The notes: generated by a model not told the origin, from the sequence alone. Shown: positions 31,467 to 39,630, numbered from the stretch's first letter. The stretch: 39,640 nucleotides of DNA from Actinomycetota bacterium (GCA_023489275.1 JAMDDD010000029.1:1-39640); one strand, 5' to 3'. Translations and numbers: made by a program.

Positions 31467-33052
31467 TCGCCCTTGCCTGCCCGGGGAAGGATGATTTCAA
31501 AAATGGTGCCGATGCCCTCTTCGCTAATCACTGAAATCTGCCCTCCGTGCTTTTGAATTGTGTTCATGACAATTGCCAAACCGAGTCCGGTGCCCTTGTC
31601 CTTTCTGGTAAAGAAGGGATCAAAAACCTTTTCCCTGTCAGCGGCGGACATCCCCCGCCCGGTGTCAGACACCAGAATCTCCAGATCACCGTTCTTGGGG
31701 GTGATCGTGGCCGTAATCCTGCCCTTGCCCTCAATCGCGGCGATCGCGTTCGCAAACAGATTAACGAAAACCCGCTCCAACTGCGACCGGTCCGCTCTCA
31801 GAAAATTAGCCTGTTCTTGCGCATCGACCTGAAATTCGATTTTATCCGCCGGCGCAGCTTTTGCCGCCAAGCCATAAGCGTCCCTGATCAGGCCGCTCAA
31901 TTCCACCTCGCTCAGCTGTGGCTCTCTCTCCCGGGCAAATTCGAGCAGATTGCTGACGATATCGCGGACGCGCTCGGTCTGGCCGATGATGTCGGCCACG
32001 ATCCGGGCGACGGCCGGTGATTTGGAGTCCCCGATCTTCTTCTTCAACACTTGCGCCGACAGGCTGATGTTGTTGAGGGGGTTATTCAGTTCGTGGGCGA
32101 CCCCGGAAGCCAGGGTGCCGATGGCGGCCAGTTTTTTCGACTGCAGCAGCGCTTCCTGGTTTTTTTCCTGGATCTTTTGCTCCCAGGCGGTCCTGAGCTG
32201 GTTCATCCGCTCAAATTTATCGATCAGGATATCAACTTCGTCCTTGTGCACCCGGGGCTGCAAGGCGGGAGGTTTGGATTGCCGGGGGCCAAACATCCTG
32301 CTGATTTTTTCAACGGATCCGGTCAGGGTCCGCAGCTTCTTGACAACATCGGAGCTGACATAAAGCAAGGTTCCCAGCCCGATCAAGAGAAACAACGGGA
32401 AAATCACCAGGATCTCCAGCTGCGACTGCCGGATCACCGAGTTGGCCCTGCTTCTGGTATTCGTGTCAAGACTGTTGGCGGCGGCGACAATGTTTTCGCC
32501 GGTATCGCGCAGCTGTTTGATCAGGACGTCGAGCTTTCCCAGCGCCACCACTTGCGGATTACTGGCCGGCAGGGAAAAGTTGCCCCGCAGGTAACTTGAT
32601 ACAGTGGAAGGATTGTCGCGTGATTCTACCTGGATCAGGGGGATCAGACCGGCGCTCGCCGGGAAGGCGGCCATCAGGCTATCGTTCCCCCGGGAGATCT
32701 GGGCCAGCAACAACTGGATGTTGCCGAACTCAGAACGGTATGTTGACACCAGGTTGCTCATGTTCGCGGCGGCAGCGGGTTCTTCGGCTCTGATACTGCC
32801 CGTCAGACTATCCATCTGATTCAGAATGCTCGTGGTCGTGGCGGCTTCCTGGGCGGCCTGATCGGGAAACAGGAAAAAGTTTTTCTCGTGCCGCACGATC
32901 TTGAGCGACCTGTCTCTGGCGGAGTCGGCAACTTCGAGGAACCCCACCTGATTCTTTACCTGAACAAAATTAATGTACTCGAAGGTTGCCAGGATGCCAA
33001 TGATAAGAGCGCTGACGAAAAAGCTGACTATTATCTTTTTGCGGAGGGACAT
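31463..33052 (-). CDS. Membrane sensor histidine kinase
   Basis: A transmembrane helix near the start (KKIIVSFFVSALIIGILATF) and a second near LEILVIFPLFLLIGLGTLLY bracket a mostly helical extracytoplasmic sensor of about 170 residues. After a linker come the H-box GTLASGVAHELNNPLNNIS with the phospho-His, the N-box NLFANAIAAIEG, the G-boxes SDTGRGM and KGTGLGLAI. The track ORF starts at 33139; I prefer ATG 33052 because MSLRKKI precedes the first helix, though no start has a strong ribosome site. The product forms a pair with the overlapping NtrC-type gene. The stimulus is unknown. Confidence 0.93.
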   Translation of the reverse strand: MSLRKKIIVSFFVSALIIGILATFEYINFVQVKNQVGFLEVADSARDRSLKIVRHEKNFFLFPDQAAQEAATTTSILNQMDSLTGSIRAEEPAAAANMSNLVSTYRSEFGNIQLLLAQISRGNDSLMAAFPASAGLIPLIQVESRDNPSTVSSYLRGNFSLPASNPQVVALGKLDVLIKQLRDTGENIVAAANSLDTNTRSRANSVIRQSQLEILVIFPLFLLIGLGTLLYVSSDVVKKLRTLTGSVEKISRMFGPRQSKPPALQPRVHKDEVDILIDKFERMNQLRTAWEQKIQEKNQEALLQSKKLAAIGTLASGVAHELNNPLNNISLSAQVLKKKIGDSKSPAVARIVADIIGQTERVRDIVSNLLEFAREREPQLSEVELSGLIRDAYGLAAKAAPADKIEFQVDAQEQANFLRADRSQLERVFVNLFANAIAAIEGKGRITATITPKNGDLEILVSDTGRGMSAADREKVFDPFFTRKDKGTGLGLAIVMNTIQKHGGQISVISEEGIGTIFEIILPRAGKGE

Positions 33053-33246
33053 CCTGTAATGATTATACATCAGGGAAAAAGCCAGATGGCCCCCCAGGGC
33101 ACCACAGCTGCGGCAGAAAAAAGCCTTTCTCTCCAGCACTTTTCTGGCTTAAAAAAGTTGATTTAAAGGATATTATGTAACATTATGAAACCTAAGCTGG
33201 AAAAAATCTTAAGAAAGTGTTTAAAATTAAAACGTTTCTGCGTATA

Positions 33247-33282
33247 CTTATGATAAGGAATGTAATGATAAGTAACACTTAT
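33247..33282. promoter_or_regulatory. Two palindromes in the divergent kinase/MFS promoter region
   Basis: CTTATGATAAG (33247-33257) and ATAAGT-AAC-ACTTAT (33268-33282) share the ATAAG half-site. They lie 80-115 bases before the MFS start, in an AT-rich stretch, and look like binding sites of one dimeric repressor. Confidence 0.55.
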
Positions 33283-33361
33283 GTTATCTCTTTCCTTTAT
33301 TTATGGATAAAAACACGTTGATAATTTATAAACGGAGATGGTCAAGAAGAAGGAGTTTCGT

Positions 33362-34870
33362 GTGAGTGACAAATCGAGGAAGTTTCCGCATCCTTACTTT
33401 ACCGGCAAGCCGAACTGGAAATGGTTCATCCTGATTACCGTTCTGATGGGCGCCACCATGTCGGCGCTGGACGTCAGCATCGTCAACGTCGGCATGCCGA
33501 CGATGAAAAACGATTTCAACGTCTCCACCTCCATGATCGCCTGGGTGGCGATGGCGTACATGATCACGCTGACGATTTTCCTGCCCTTCTTCGGCCGGCT
33601 GGCGGACATGCTGGGCCGGACCAGGCTGTATACCTTTGGATTCATTGTATTCACCGTAGGCTCATTATTCTGCGGGCTGGCGCCGAGCGCTTATATCCTG
33701 ATAGGCTCGCGCGTCCTGCAGGCGGTCGGAGCCGGCCTGCTGCAGGCAAATTCAGTGGCGATTATCGTCGCGGCCTTTCCATCGAGCGAGAGGGGGAAGG
33801 CAATCGGCATCCAGGGCGCTGTCCAGGCGATCTCGATGTCCATCGGCCCTCTCGTCGGCGGGGCCCTGATCGCCGCCATCGGCTGGCGGGCCATCTTCTA
33901 CGTGAACCTGCCTATCGGCCTGGTTGGCGTCACGGCGGCGCTCCTGATTCTGCCCAAGAGCGAGAAATCGGACAAGAAAGAAAAGGTGGACTACTTCGGC
34001 ACCCTGGCATTTGTTATCGGTTTGGGCTCTCTGGTGCTGGGGATCAACGGGATGGGAACCGATGGATTTACGCTTACGATCATCGCCTACCTGGCGATCG
34101 CGGTTGTGTTCCTGGCAATCTTTGCTATCACGGAACTCAGGGTCAGATTCCCGCTGATCGATTTCAACATGTTCAAGAACGGGCTGTTTCTGCTGGGGAA
34201 CGTGACCGGTATGCTCTCCTACTACGTCCTGTTCGGGATTCTCTTCCTAATGCCGTTTTACATGGAGAATGTGCTTAAATTCAGCGCTGGGGCGGCCGGC
34301 CTGCTATTGACACCGGTGCCGCTGTCCATGGCAATCGTGGCACCGTTTTCGGGGAACATCTCCGATAAATATGGTTCCCGCATCATGACTACCGGCGGCA
34401 TGGTGGCCGCCTCGGTCGGCTGCGTGGCGATGATCTTCCTTGGCTCGGCCACCGCCATCTGGCTGCTGATCCTCGAGCTGGTCATCATCGGTGCGGGCAT
34501 GGGCATGTTCACGCCGCCCAACAATAGCGCTATCATGGGAGCTGCCCCCAGAGACAAACTCAGCGTCGCGGGCGGAATCCTGAACATGACCCGGTCGCTG
34601 GGTTCCATTTTTGGCATTGCCGTCTCCAGCCTGGTATTGGCTACCCTGGAATGGGGTTATCTGAATGGCAAAGGCTATCCGCGGCTCAAACACGTATTCA
34701 GCGGCAACAATATCCCGGTGGCTGACCGGAACGCCGCTTTCCTGCACGGCCTGGCGATAGCGATCGCGATCATGCTGGGGCTGACCATCATCTCTGCTGT
34801 ACTCTCGATCACCAAGAAGGAAGGCGAAGCGCTCGATTCCGAGGCGGTCAAGGAGTTCGAAGGAATCTAA
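33362..34870 (+). CDS. MFS drug exporter, DHA2 (14-helix) family
   Basis: The protein of about 502 residues has 14 hydrophobic segments. MSALDVSIVNVGMPTM in helix 1 and GPLVGGALIAAIGWRAIFYVNLPIG in helix 5 (motif C of antiporters) mark the EmrB/QacA/DHA2 group, proton-driven exporters of drugs and toxic compounds. The track start is ATG 33338; GTG 33362 has GAAGGAG at proper spacing and is preferred. The substrate cannot be told from sequence. It is followed 47 bases later by a tandem UspA gene and preceded by operator-like palindromes. Confidence 0.93.
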   Translation: MSDKSRKFPHPYFTGKPNWKWFILITVLMGATMSALDVSIVNVGMPTMKNDFNVSTSMIAWVAMAYMITLTIFLPFFGRLADMLGRTRLYTFGFIVFTVGSLFCGLAPSAYILIGSRVLQAVGAGLLQANSVAIIVAAFPSSERGKAIGIQGAVQAISMSIGPLVGGALIAAIGWRAIFYVNLPIGLVGVTAALLILPKSEKSDKKEKVDYFGTLAFVIGLGSLVLGINGMGTDGFTLTIIAYLAIAVVFLAIFAITELRVRFPLIDFNMFKNGLFLLGNVTGMLSYYVLFGILFLMPFYMENVLKFSAGAAGLLLTPVPLSMAIVAPFSGNISDKYGSRIMTTGGMVAASVGCVAMIFLGSATAIWLLILELVIIGAGMGMFTPPNNSAIMGAAPRDKLSVAGGILNMTRSLGSIFGIAVSSLVLATLEWGYLNGKGYPRLKHVFSGNNIPVADRNAAFLHGLAIAIAIMLGLTIISAVLSITKKEGEALDSEAVKEFEGI

Positions 34871-34917
34871 TAGCTGTCCTCCGTGGACAGGAACAAAACG
34901 GGAGGTAGATCAATAAC

Positions 34918-35772
34918 ATGGCTGAGCAATGCCCGCTGGGCGAGCTGGAAAAGATACTGGTGGCAACCGATGGCTCCGAGGCCAGCGGCGGAGCCGTCCG
35001 GGAGGCAGTCAGCCTCGCCGGCCGCTGTTCCAGCAAGTTAACCGCGGTTTCAGTGATTGAAACGTTTCAAAGATTTGCCTATCTGGCTCCCAATGTCATC
35101 GGTGAGATGGCGAAAATCGCCCAGGACCAGGAGAAAGACGCCAGGGCCCACCTGGAAAAGGCGCTCACGGATGCTGCAGCAACCGGGATCAAAACGGAAA
35201 TAGTAGTAAAAACTGGTGATCCGTTCAGCATTATTATCGATGAAGCCAAGCGGACAGGATCCGAGCTGATCATCATCGGCCGCCGTGGCCTCACCCACCT
35301 GGCGCGGATGGCTATGGGCAGCGTTACCGCCAAAGTCATCGGTGACATGCCCAGCGACGTCCTGGTGGTCCCCCGTGACGCAAGCATGGGCTGTCATGTT
35401 ATTCTGGCCGCTACGGACGGCTCCAGCGACGGCAAGGCCGCCGTGGAGGAAGCAATCAAGATGTGCCATAAATGCGACAGCCGCCTGCTGGTGATCTCAA
35501 TCGCAAAGTCAAAAGCGCGTGAGGCGGAAGCCGCCGAAGCGCTGGCACAGGCGCAGGATCTTGCCAAAGAGGCCGGCGTTGAGATCGAAACGCTGGCCGC
35601 AACCGGAAAGCCTTACGTTGAGATTATCAGGGCGGCCAAAGAGAATAACGTCGACCTGATCGTCGTCGGCCGCCACGGCCGGGGCAAACTGGACAAGCTG
35701 CTGATGGGCAGCGTTACCGAAAGAGTCGTAGGCCACGCCGATTGCGCCGTGCTGGTTTCCCGCACTTTTTAG
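34918..35772 (+). CDS. Tandem-domain universal stress protein
   Basis: Two UspA domains lie end to end (about residues 9-145 and 150-284). Each begins with ILVATDGSEASGGA or ILAATDGSSDGKAA and ends with an ATP signature: GRRGLTHLARMAMGSVTAKV and GRHGRGKLDKLLMGSVTERV. The start follows GGGAGG. It is probably co-transcribed with the MFS exporter, which suggests a role in the same stress response. Its two nucleotide sites look intact. Confidence 0.95.
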   Translation: MAEQCPLGELEKILVATDGSEASGGAVREAVSLAGRCSSKLTAVSVIETFQRFAYLAPNVIGEMAKIAQDQEKDARAHLEKALTDAAATGIKTEIVVKTGDPFSIIIDEAKRTGSELIIIGRRGLTHLARMAMGSVTAKVIGDMPSDVLVVPRDASMGCHVILAATDGSSDGKAAVEEAIKMCHKCDSRLLVISIAKSKAREAEAAEALAQAQDLAKEAGVEIETLAATGKPYVEIIRAAKENNVDLIVVGRHGRGKLDKLLMGSVTERVVGHADCAVLVSRTF

Positions 35773-35825
35773 CGATACTGCCGCCGCCGGGTTGGCTGCT
35801 TCAATCCAAATCGCTACCAATCAAA

Positions 35826-35834
35826 TGTTATAAT
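35826..35834 (+). promoter_or_regulatory. Extended -10 promoter upstream of the ClC leader
   Basis: TGTTATAAT at 35826-35834 is a perfect extended -10 element (TGnTATAAT). No -35 match is evident. It lies just before the structured leader at 35841. Confidence 0.45.
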
Positions 35835-35840
35835 CGGCTG

Positions 35841-35956
35841 ATGGTTTCAAGGATTAAAAGATACGATCACCTGTCACAGGCGTTTGATTGAAGCCGGCGG
35901 CAGGCCCAAATCATTGCCGCCTGGGCGCTGATTGGTTGATCTTTCGCAGAAACCAT
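35841..35956 (+). ncRNA. Structured leader upstream of the ClC gene (candidate regulatory RNA)
   Basis: ATGGTTTC (35841-35848) pairs perfectly with GAAACCAT (35949-35956). Inside, GATCACC (35865-35871) can pair with GGTTGATC (35934-35941) with one bulge, and GGCGGCA (35896-35902) with TGCCGCC (35915-35921). The nested stems enclose about 115 bases right after an extended -10 promoter and about 105 bases before the ClC start. It does not match the fluoride riboswitch as I know it. Strand and function are inferred; a structured UTR or a small RNA are both possible. Confidence 0.4.
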
Positions 35957-36026
35957 AGTTCCATTTCTTAGTTTAACCCTCATTTCACTGTTCCCGCGGC
36001 TTGAATTATCAATTGTTGTCCTTATT

Positions 36027-36042
36027 GACGACAAGTGTCGTC
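36027..36042. promoter_or_regulatory. 7-bp palindrome before the ClC start
   Basis: GACGACA-AG-TGTCGTC is a perfect inverted repeat ending 19 bases before ATG 36062. It overlaps the upstream track start (GTG 36035), which supports the later ATG. It may be an operator. Confidence 0.45.
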
Positions 36043-36061
36043 GTTACATTTGCAGGATTTT

Positions 36062-37483
36062 ATGCTTGGTTCAATCCTGATATTCATTAGAAGACAGATC
36101 GAGAACCGTCTCAAACTGGCCGCCGCCGAAGAGTCGATCATGATCATCAGCGTCCTCAAGTGGACGGTGCTGGCCACGATCACCGGAGTCATCGTCGGCC
36201 TCTCCTCGGGCGGCTTCCTCAAACTGCTGCAGTGGTCGACCCGGTACAGCAGCAAGTACAATTATTATTTCCTGCTGCTGCCGGCGGGCTTCTTCATCAG
36301 TTCGGTGCTTGTTAAATATCTGGCGCCGGAAGCCAAGGGTCACGGCACCGAGAAGGTTATCGAGGCGGTACACAAGCGTTCCGGCAAGATCGCCCTGCCG
36401 GTAGTGCCTGTGAAACTGGCGGCCACCGTGGCCACCCTGTTCGTGGGCGGCTCCGTCGGTAAGGAGGGCCCCAGCGCCCAGATCGGCGCCGGCCTGGCCT
36501 CGGCCTTCGCCGACCTCTTCCGCTTCGGGCCGGGCGACCGCAAGAAGCTGGTGATCTGCGGCATCAGCGCCGGCTTCGCCTCCGTGTTCGGCACCCCCAT
36601 CGCCGGCTCCATTTTCGGCATCGAGGTGCTGTTTGTCGGCGGCATGATGTACGAGGTTCTGTTGCCTTCCTTCATGGCGGGCCTGATCAGCTACGAAGTC
36701 TCCTCCCGCCTGGGAGTGTCGTATTTCTACCATCCAATCAAGTTCGTGCCCGCTTTTAGCAGCGCCTTCTTTGCCAAGATCGTCCTGGCGGGGATCCTTT
36801 TCGGCATCGTCTCGGTGATCATGATCGAGGGACTGAGAGCAGGAGACAAGCTGGCGGAGAGGCTGCGCTTCTGGACGCCGTTGCGGGGCGTGGTGGGCGG
36901 TTTCCTGCTGATCGGTCTGACCCTGGTCTTCTCCAGGCAGTACCTGGGATTAGGTCTGGACAGTATCGAGGGCACCCTCAACGGCACCCTGCAGGTGGTC
37001 TGGTACGCCTTCCTGATAAAGATTGTATTCACCAGCATCACCCTGGCCATGGAGGGCAGCGGCGGCATCATCACGCCGATCTTCTTTGTGGGGGCCACGG
37101 CCGGCAGTGCTTTCGGGTCTCTGCTGGGGATCGATCCCGCCACCGCCGCCGCCATAGGTATGGTCGCCCTGGTGTCCGGGGCTGCCAACACGCCCATAGC
37201 GGCCAGTATCCTGTCGGTGGAGCTTTTCGGGCCGGCCATCGCCCCCTACGCCGCCATCGCCGCCGTGATCAGCTTCCTCATCTCCGGACACAGGAGCGTC
37301 TACCCTTCACAGGTGCTGGCGATGAGCAAGTCGCCATCTCTCGAGGTGGAGCAGGGCTGCGAGATTGTCGACGCCAAGCCCGTTTTCGCTCCCCGGGAAA
37401 AGAGCCTGATTGCCTTCCTTTATTACAAGGTCTGGCTTTTCGTCTGCCACCTGGGCAGAAGCAGGGCCGAAGATGGGAAGTAA
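36062..37483 (+). CDS. ClC-type chloride (anion) channel or proton antiporter
   Basis: The 473-residue membrane protein shows the ClC signatures: GHGTEKVIEA, GKEGPSAQIGAGLASAF with the gating Glu, GTPIAGSIFGIEVLF, GSGGIITPIFFVGA and NTPIAASILSVELFG. With the gating Glu present it could be an H+/anion exchanger. There are about 10-12 hydrophobic segments and no C-terminal CBS pair. ATG 36062 follows AGGA at a short distance; GTG 36035 and ATG 36140 are alternatives. A structured leader and a palindrome lie upstream. No fluoride-type motif (GREGT/V with Met) is seen. Confidence 0.93.
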   Translation: MLGSILIFIRRQIENRLKLAAAEESIMIISVLKWTVLATITGVIVGLSSGGFLKLLQWSTRYSSKYNYYFLLLPAGFFISSVLVKYLAPEAKGHGTEKVIEAVHKRSGKIALPVVPVKLAATVATLFVGGSVGKEGPSAQIGAGLASAFADLFRFGPGDRKKLVICGISAGFASVFGTPIAGSIFGIEVLFVGGMMYEVLLPSFMAGLISYEVSSRLGVSYFYHPIKFVPAFSSAFFAKIVLAGILFGIVSVIMIEGLRAGDKLAERLRFWTPLRGVVGGFLLIGLTLVFSRQYLGLGLDSIEGTLNGTLQVVWYAFLIKIVFTSITLAMEGSGGIITPIFFVGATAGSAFGSLLGIDPATAAAIGMVALVSGAANTPIAASILSVELFGPAIAPYAAIAAVISFLISGHRSVYPSQVLAMSKSPSLEVEQGCEIVDAKPVFAPREKSLIAFLYYKVWLFVCHLGRSRAEDGK

Positions 37484-37609
37484 GACCTAAGACCAGCGGT
37501 TTGCAAATCCGGCGCGATTTCGTTAGATACTGTGTGGGCCGGGAGCGACGCTAGCCGCCACCGTCTTAAGGGCCGGATCCGCCGGCCCGCAACGTCACGG
37601 GAGACAGGA

Positions 37610-38641
37610 ATGACGAAATCGAGCATAAACCTTGGGGAACCGGCACTTGAGTGCAAATACGGCGAGAATGGCTATCAGACTCCGGCGGCTCTTTTTAGCA
37701 CCGGCACGGACGATCCGCTGGCCCTGGACCGGTTCAAGGTAATTCAGGGGACCACTCCCAGCTATAACAATCTCTGCGACCTGGACCGGCTGCTGCAGAC
37801 AGCCACCCACATAGCTGCCGGCTATCAAGTCAACAATGGCAGCGTGCCCCTGATTGCCGTCGCCTGCAAGCATGGCAATCCCTGCGGCGCCGCCGTGGGC
37901 GACGACCCGGTAAAAGTGGCGCAGATGGCGCTGGAGGGTGATCTGCGGGCAGTGTTTGGCGGTCTGGTCATGCTTGGCTATCCGGTTGACGAAGCCGTGG
38001 CGGAGACACTGATGACCCACAAAATGGATGGCGGCCGCCGGCTGCTGGACGGCATCATTGCGCCCGGATTTAGCGACGAAGCAGCAGGCATGCTCAAACG
38101 CAAGGGAGACAAATGCCGCCTGATGGCAAACGAAGCATTGGGCAGGCTTGACCGCGGTTCGCTGGACGCCTCCCGGCGATTCAGGTATGTGCGGGGCGGC
38201 TTCCTGGCGCAGCCGAACTATACATTCGTGCCCGAAATGTCCTCGATGGAGCGGATTGGCGAGGTGGACGAGGGTCAGATAACGGACATGATCCTGGCCT
38301 GGGCGATCGGGTCTACATCAAACAGCAACACGGTTACCCTGGTTAGCGGCGGCATGCTAATCGGCAACGGCGTCGGTCAGCAGGACAGGGTCGGCGGCTG
38401 CAAACTGGCGGTGCTCCGGGCCCGGGACGCCGGCCATAACACCGAAGCGGCGGTGGCCTACAGCGACAGTTTCTTTCCTTTTGTTGACGGTCCTGCAGAA
38501 CTGGAAGCCGCCGGCGTCAAGGCGATCCTTGCCACCAGCGGCTCTGTTCGCGACGAGGAAGTCAGGCAATTTTGCCGGGATAATGGGATTGCTCTGGTTT
38601 TCTACCCGGATTCAGCGGGACGGGGATTTTTCGGGCATTAG
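37610..38641 (+). CDS. Stand-alone AICAR transformylase (PurH C-terminal domain)
   Basis: The 343-residue protein starts at ATG 37610, preceded by GGGAGACAGGA; the track start 37532 is too early. It covers the transformylase half of PurH: LECKYGENGYQTPAALF, CKHGNPCGAAVG with the catalytic Lys-His pair, DLRAVFGGLV, VRGGFLAQPNYTF, and SNSNTVTLVSGGMLIGNGVGQQDRV. It formylates AICAR to FAICAR in the ninth step of purine synthesis. The IMP cyclohydrolase domain normally fused at the N-terminus is missing, so cyclisation must be done by another protein. It is not near other pur genes here. It converges on a hypothetical gene 9 bases away. Confidence 0.9.
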   Translation: MTKSSINLGEPALECKYGENGYQTPAALFSTGTDDPLALDRFKVIQGTTPSYNNLCDLDRLLQTATHIAAGYQVNNGSVPLIAVACKHGNPCGAAVGDDPVKVAQMALEGDLRAVFGGLVMLGYPVDEAVAETLMTHKMDGGRRLLDGIIAPGFSDEAAGMLKRKGDKCRLMANEALGRLDRGSLDASRRFRYVRGGFLAQPNYTFVPEMSSMERIGEVDEGQITDMILAWAIGSTSNSNTVTLVSGGMLIGNGVGQQDRVGGCKLAVLRARDAGHNTEAAVAYSDSFFPFVDGPAELEAAGVKAILATSGSVRDEEVRQFCRDNGIALVFYPDSAGRGFFGH

Positions 38642-38649
38642 CGCCGATT

Positions 38650-38913
38650 TCAGTCTGATAGCCTTGGCCTCTCGTAAACGACGATAATCCGGCATTTGTG
38701 GTTGGCACCGTCCGTTGTCAGGGTCGAGAGGGCTCCGGATTTCAGTTGGGCAAACCAGCTTGCGGCCCGGTCGATCAGTCCCCCGGTTTTGTCGATTCCC
38801 AGCTTGACGTTGCTGGAAATCGAAATCAGGTTGTAACCTCCCTTTTGCATCGCCCAATGATCGTGCTCAAAATCACTTTCTCTTTCATATATTTTGACTT
38901 TATGCTTGTTCAT
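38650..38913 (-). CDS. Small hypothetical protein
   Basis: From ATG 38913 the product has 87 residues (MNKHKVKIYERESDFEHDHW...), ending IIVVYERPRLSD. The pattern of short strands with a central Trp-Ala-Met helix and a C-terminal VVYERP strand resembles small alpha/beta proteins of unknown function. I do not recognise the family. The ribosome site is poor; the track start 38985 is possible but adds an unlikely leader. No neighbour suggests a role. Confidence 0.55.
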   Translation of the reverse strand: MNKHKVKIYERESDFEHDHWAMQKGGYNLISISSNVKLGIDKTGGLIDRAASWFAQLKSGALSTLTTDGANHKCRIIVVYERPRLSD

Positions 38914-39062
38914 GCTATCTAGGCATCCCTTTTCCCGTTTTAAAGAAATGTCGACAAAGCAACCATGTAAGACAAGGAAAGACAAGGATTATTAAGGAAA
39001 CCCAGGCAGAACACGACGTACCCAATTGCAGCCGGGCAGCTGCTGTCGCGACACGCGCCACT

Positions 39063-39084
39063 CAATGGATCTTCAGCTCCATTG
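39063..39084. repeat. 7-bp hairpin downstream of the secreted peptide gene
   Basis: CAATGGA, 8-base loop, TCCATTG. It lies 56 bases past the stop of the minus-strand peptide gene and could be its terminator, but no U tract is present. Confidence 0.35.
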
Positions 39085-39139
39085 ATGCAAGCTATTCATG
39101 CTGGGTTTTTGCTGGGGATTTCACCCTTGCCGATTGCCA

Positions 39140-39292
39140 CTAATCGTCGCACTCATGCGTGCAATACTCGCCACCGCCGCCGTGGTGATTGTCATCGCCA
39201 CCGCTGCCATGATCGCCGAGCGCCACCGCGCTAAAAGCGAGCGTAACCGAACACGCGAGCCACACGCTTGCAATAATAGCTATCTTCCGCAA
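39140..39292 (-). CDS. Small secreted Gly/His/Asp-rich peptide (missed by the ORF track)
   Basis: A start TTG at 39292 is preceded by AAGGAGGTGAAGG, nearly a full anti-Shine-Dalgarno match. The 50-residue product has a classic signal sequence (MRKIAIIASVWLACSVTLAF, then SAVALG) and a short mature part, DHGSGGDDNHHGGGG then EYCTHECDD. The mature part is about 24 residues with four His, six Asp and two Cys, suggesting metal binding or a disulfide. A TTG start and short length kept it out of the ORF track. No family recognised. The plus-strand ORF 39098..39331 across it has no signal or ribosome site and is a shadow. Confidence 0.65.
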   Translation of the reverse strand: MRKIAIIASVWLACSVTLAFSAVALGDHGSGGDDNHHGGGGEYCTHECDD

Positions 39293-39414
39293 AATCCTTC
39301 ACCTCCTTTTTTTACTGACTGCCCGGAATGAATTTTTGCCGCAAGTTCATTCAGGGCGCTTTGCTATGGATTCACCGTCATGAAGAGATCAGTTTTGCAA
39401 ATAAATATGAAAAA

Positions 39415-39498
39415 AGGTCTGATTAATTAGGTAGTAAAATTAGACAGTAAATAGAGTAGATAGATAGATTGTGTACTTTTTCACAATCGGCCAGACCT
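39415..39498. repeat. Nested inverted repeat
   Basis: AGGTCTG (39415-39421) pairs with CAGACCT (39492-39498), and inside it GATTGTG (39467-39473) pairs with CACAATC (39482-39488) around TACTTTTT. Function unknown. Confidence 0.5.
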
Positions 39499-39562
39499 CT
39501 AACCTGAAATTACATTGCCCGACGATTTTACACGAACCGAAACAAGTTTTCAATATCTCGAA

Positions 39563-39630
39563 TTGCCTCACCAGAATTCTACTCCAAACAGGTTCGTTGC
39601 CTCACCAAAAAATCTACTTGAAACGGTCCC
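39563..39630. repeat. Two tandem 34-bp units at the window edge
   Basis: TTGCCTCACCA begins at 39563 and again at 39597, each followed by a related TCTACT and AAAC-GGT block, so the unit is about 34 bases. More copies may lie beyond the window. Confidence 0.5.

Noticed and set aside
35841-35956. Fluoride riboswitch upstream of ClC
   Set aside because: The leader is structured, but the conserved fluoride-riboswitch core was not recognised, and the ClC lacks fluoride-type signatures.
39098-39331. 77-codon plus-strand ORF
   Set aside because: No ribosome site and odd composition; the minus-strand secreted peptide explains this stretch better.
39563-39630. CRISPR array
   Set aside because: Only two units with about 34-base periodicity, no room for spacers between repeats, and no cas genes.
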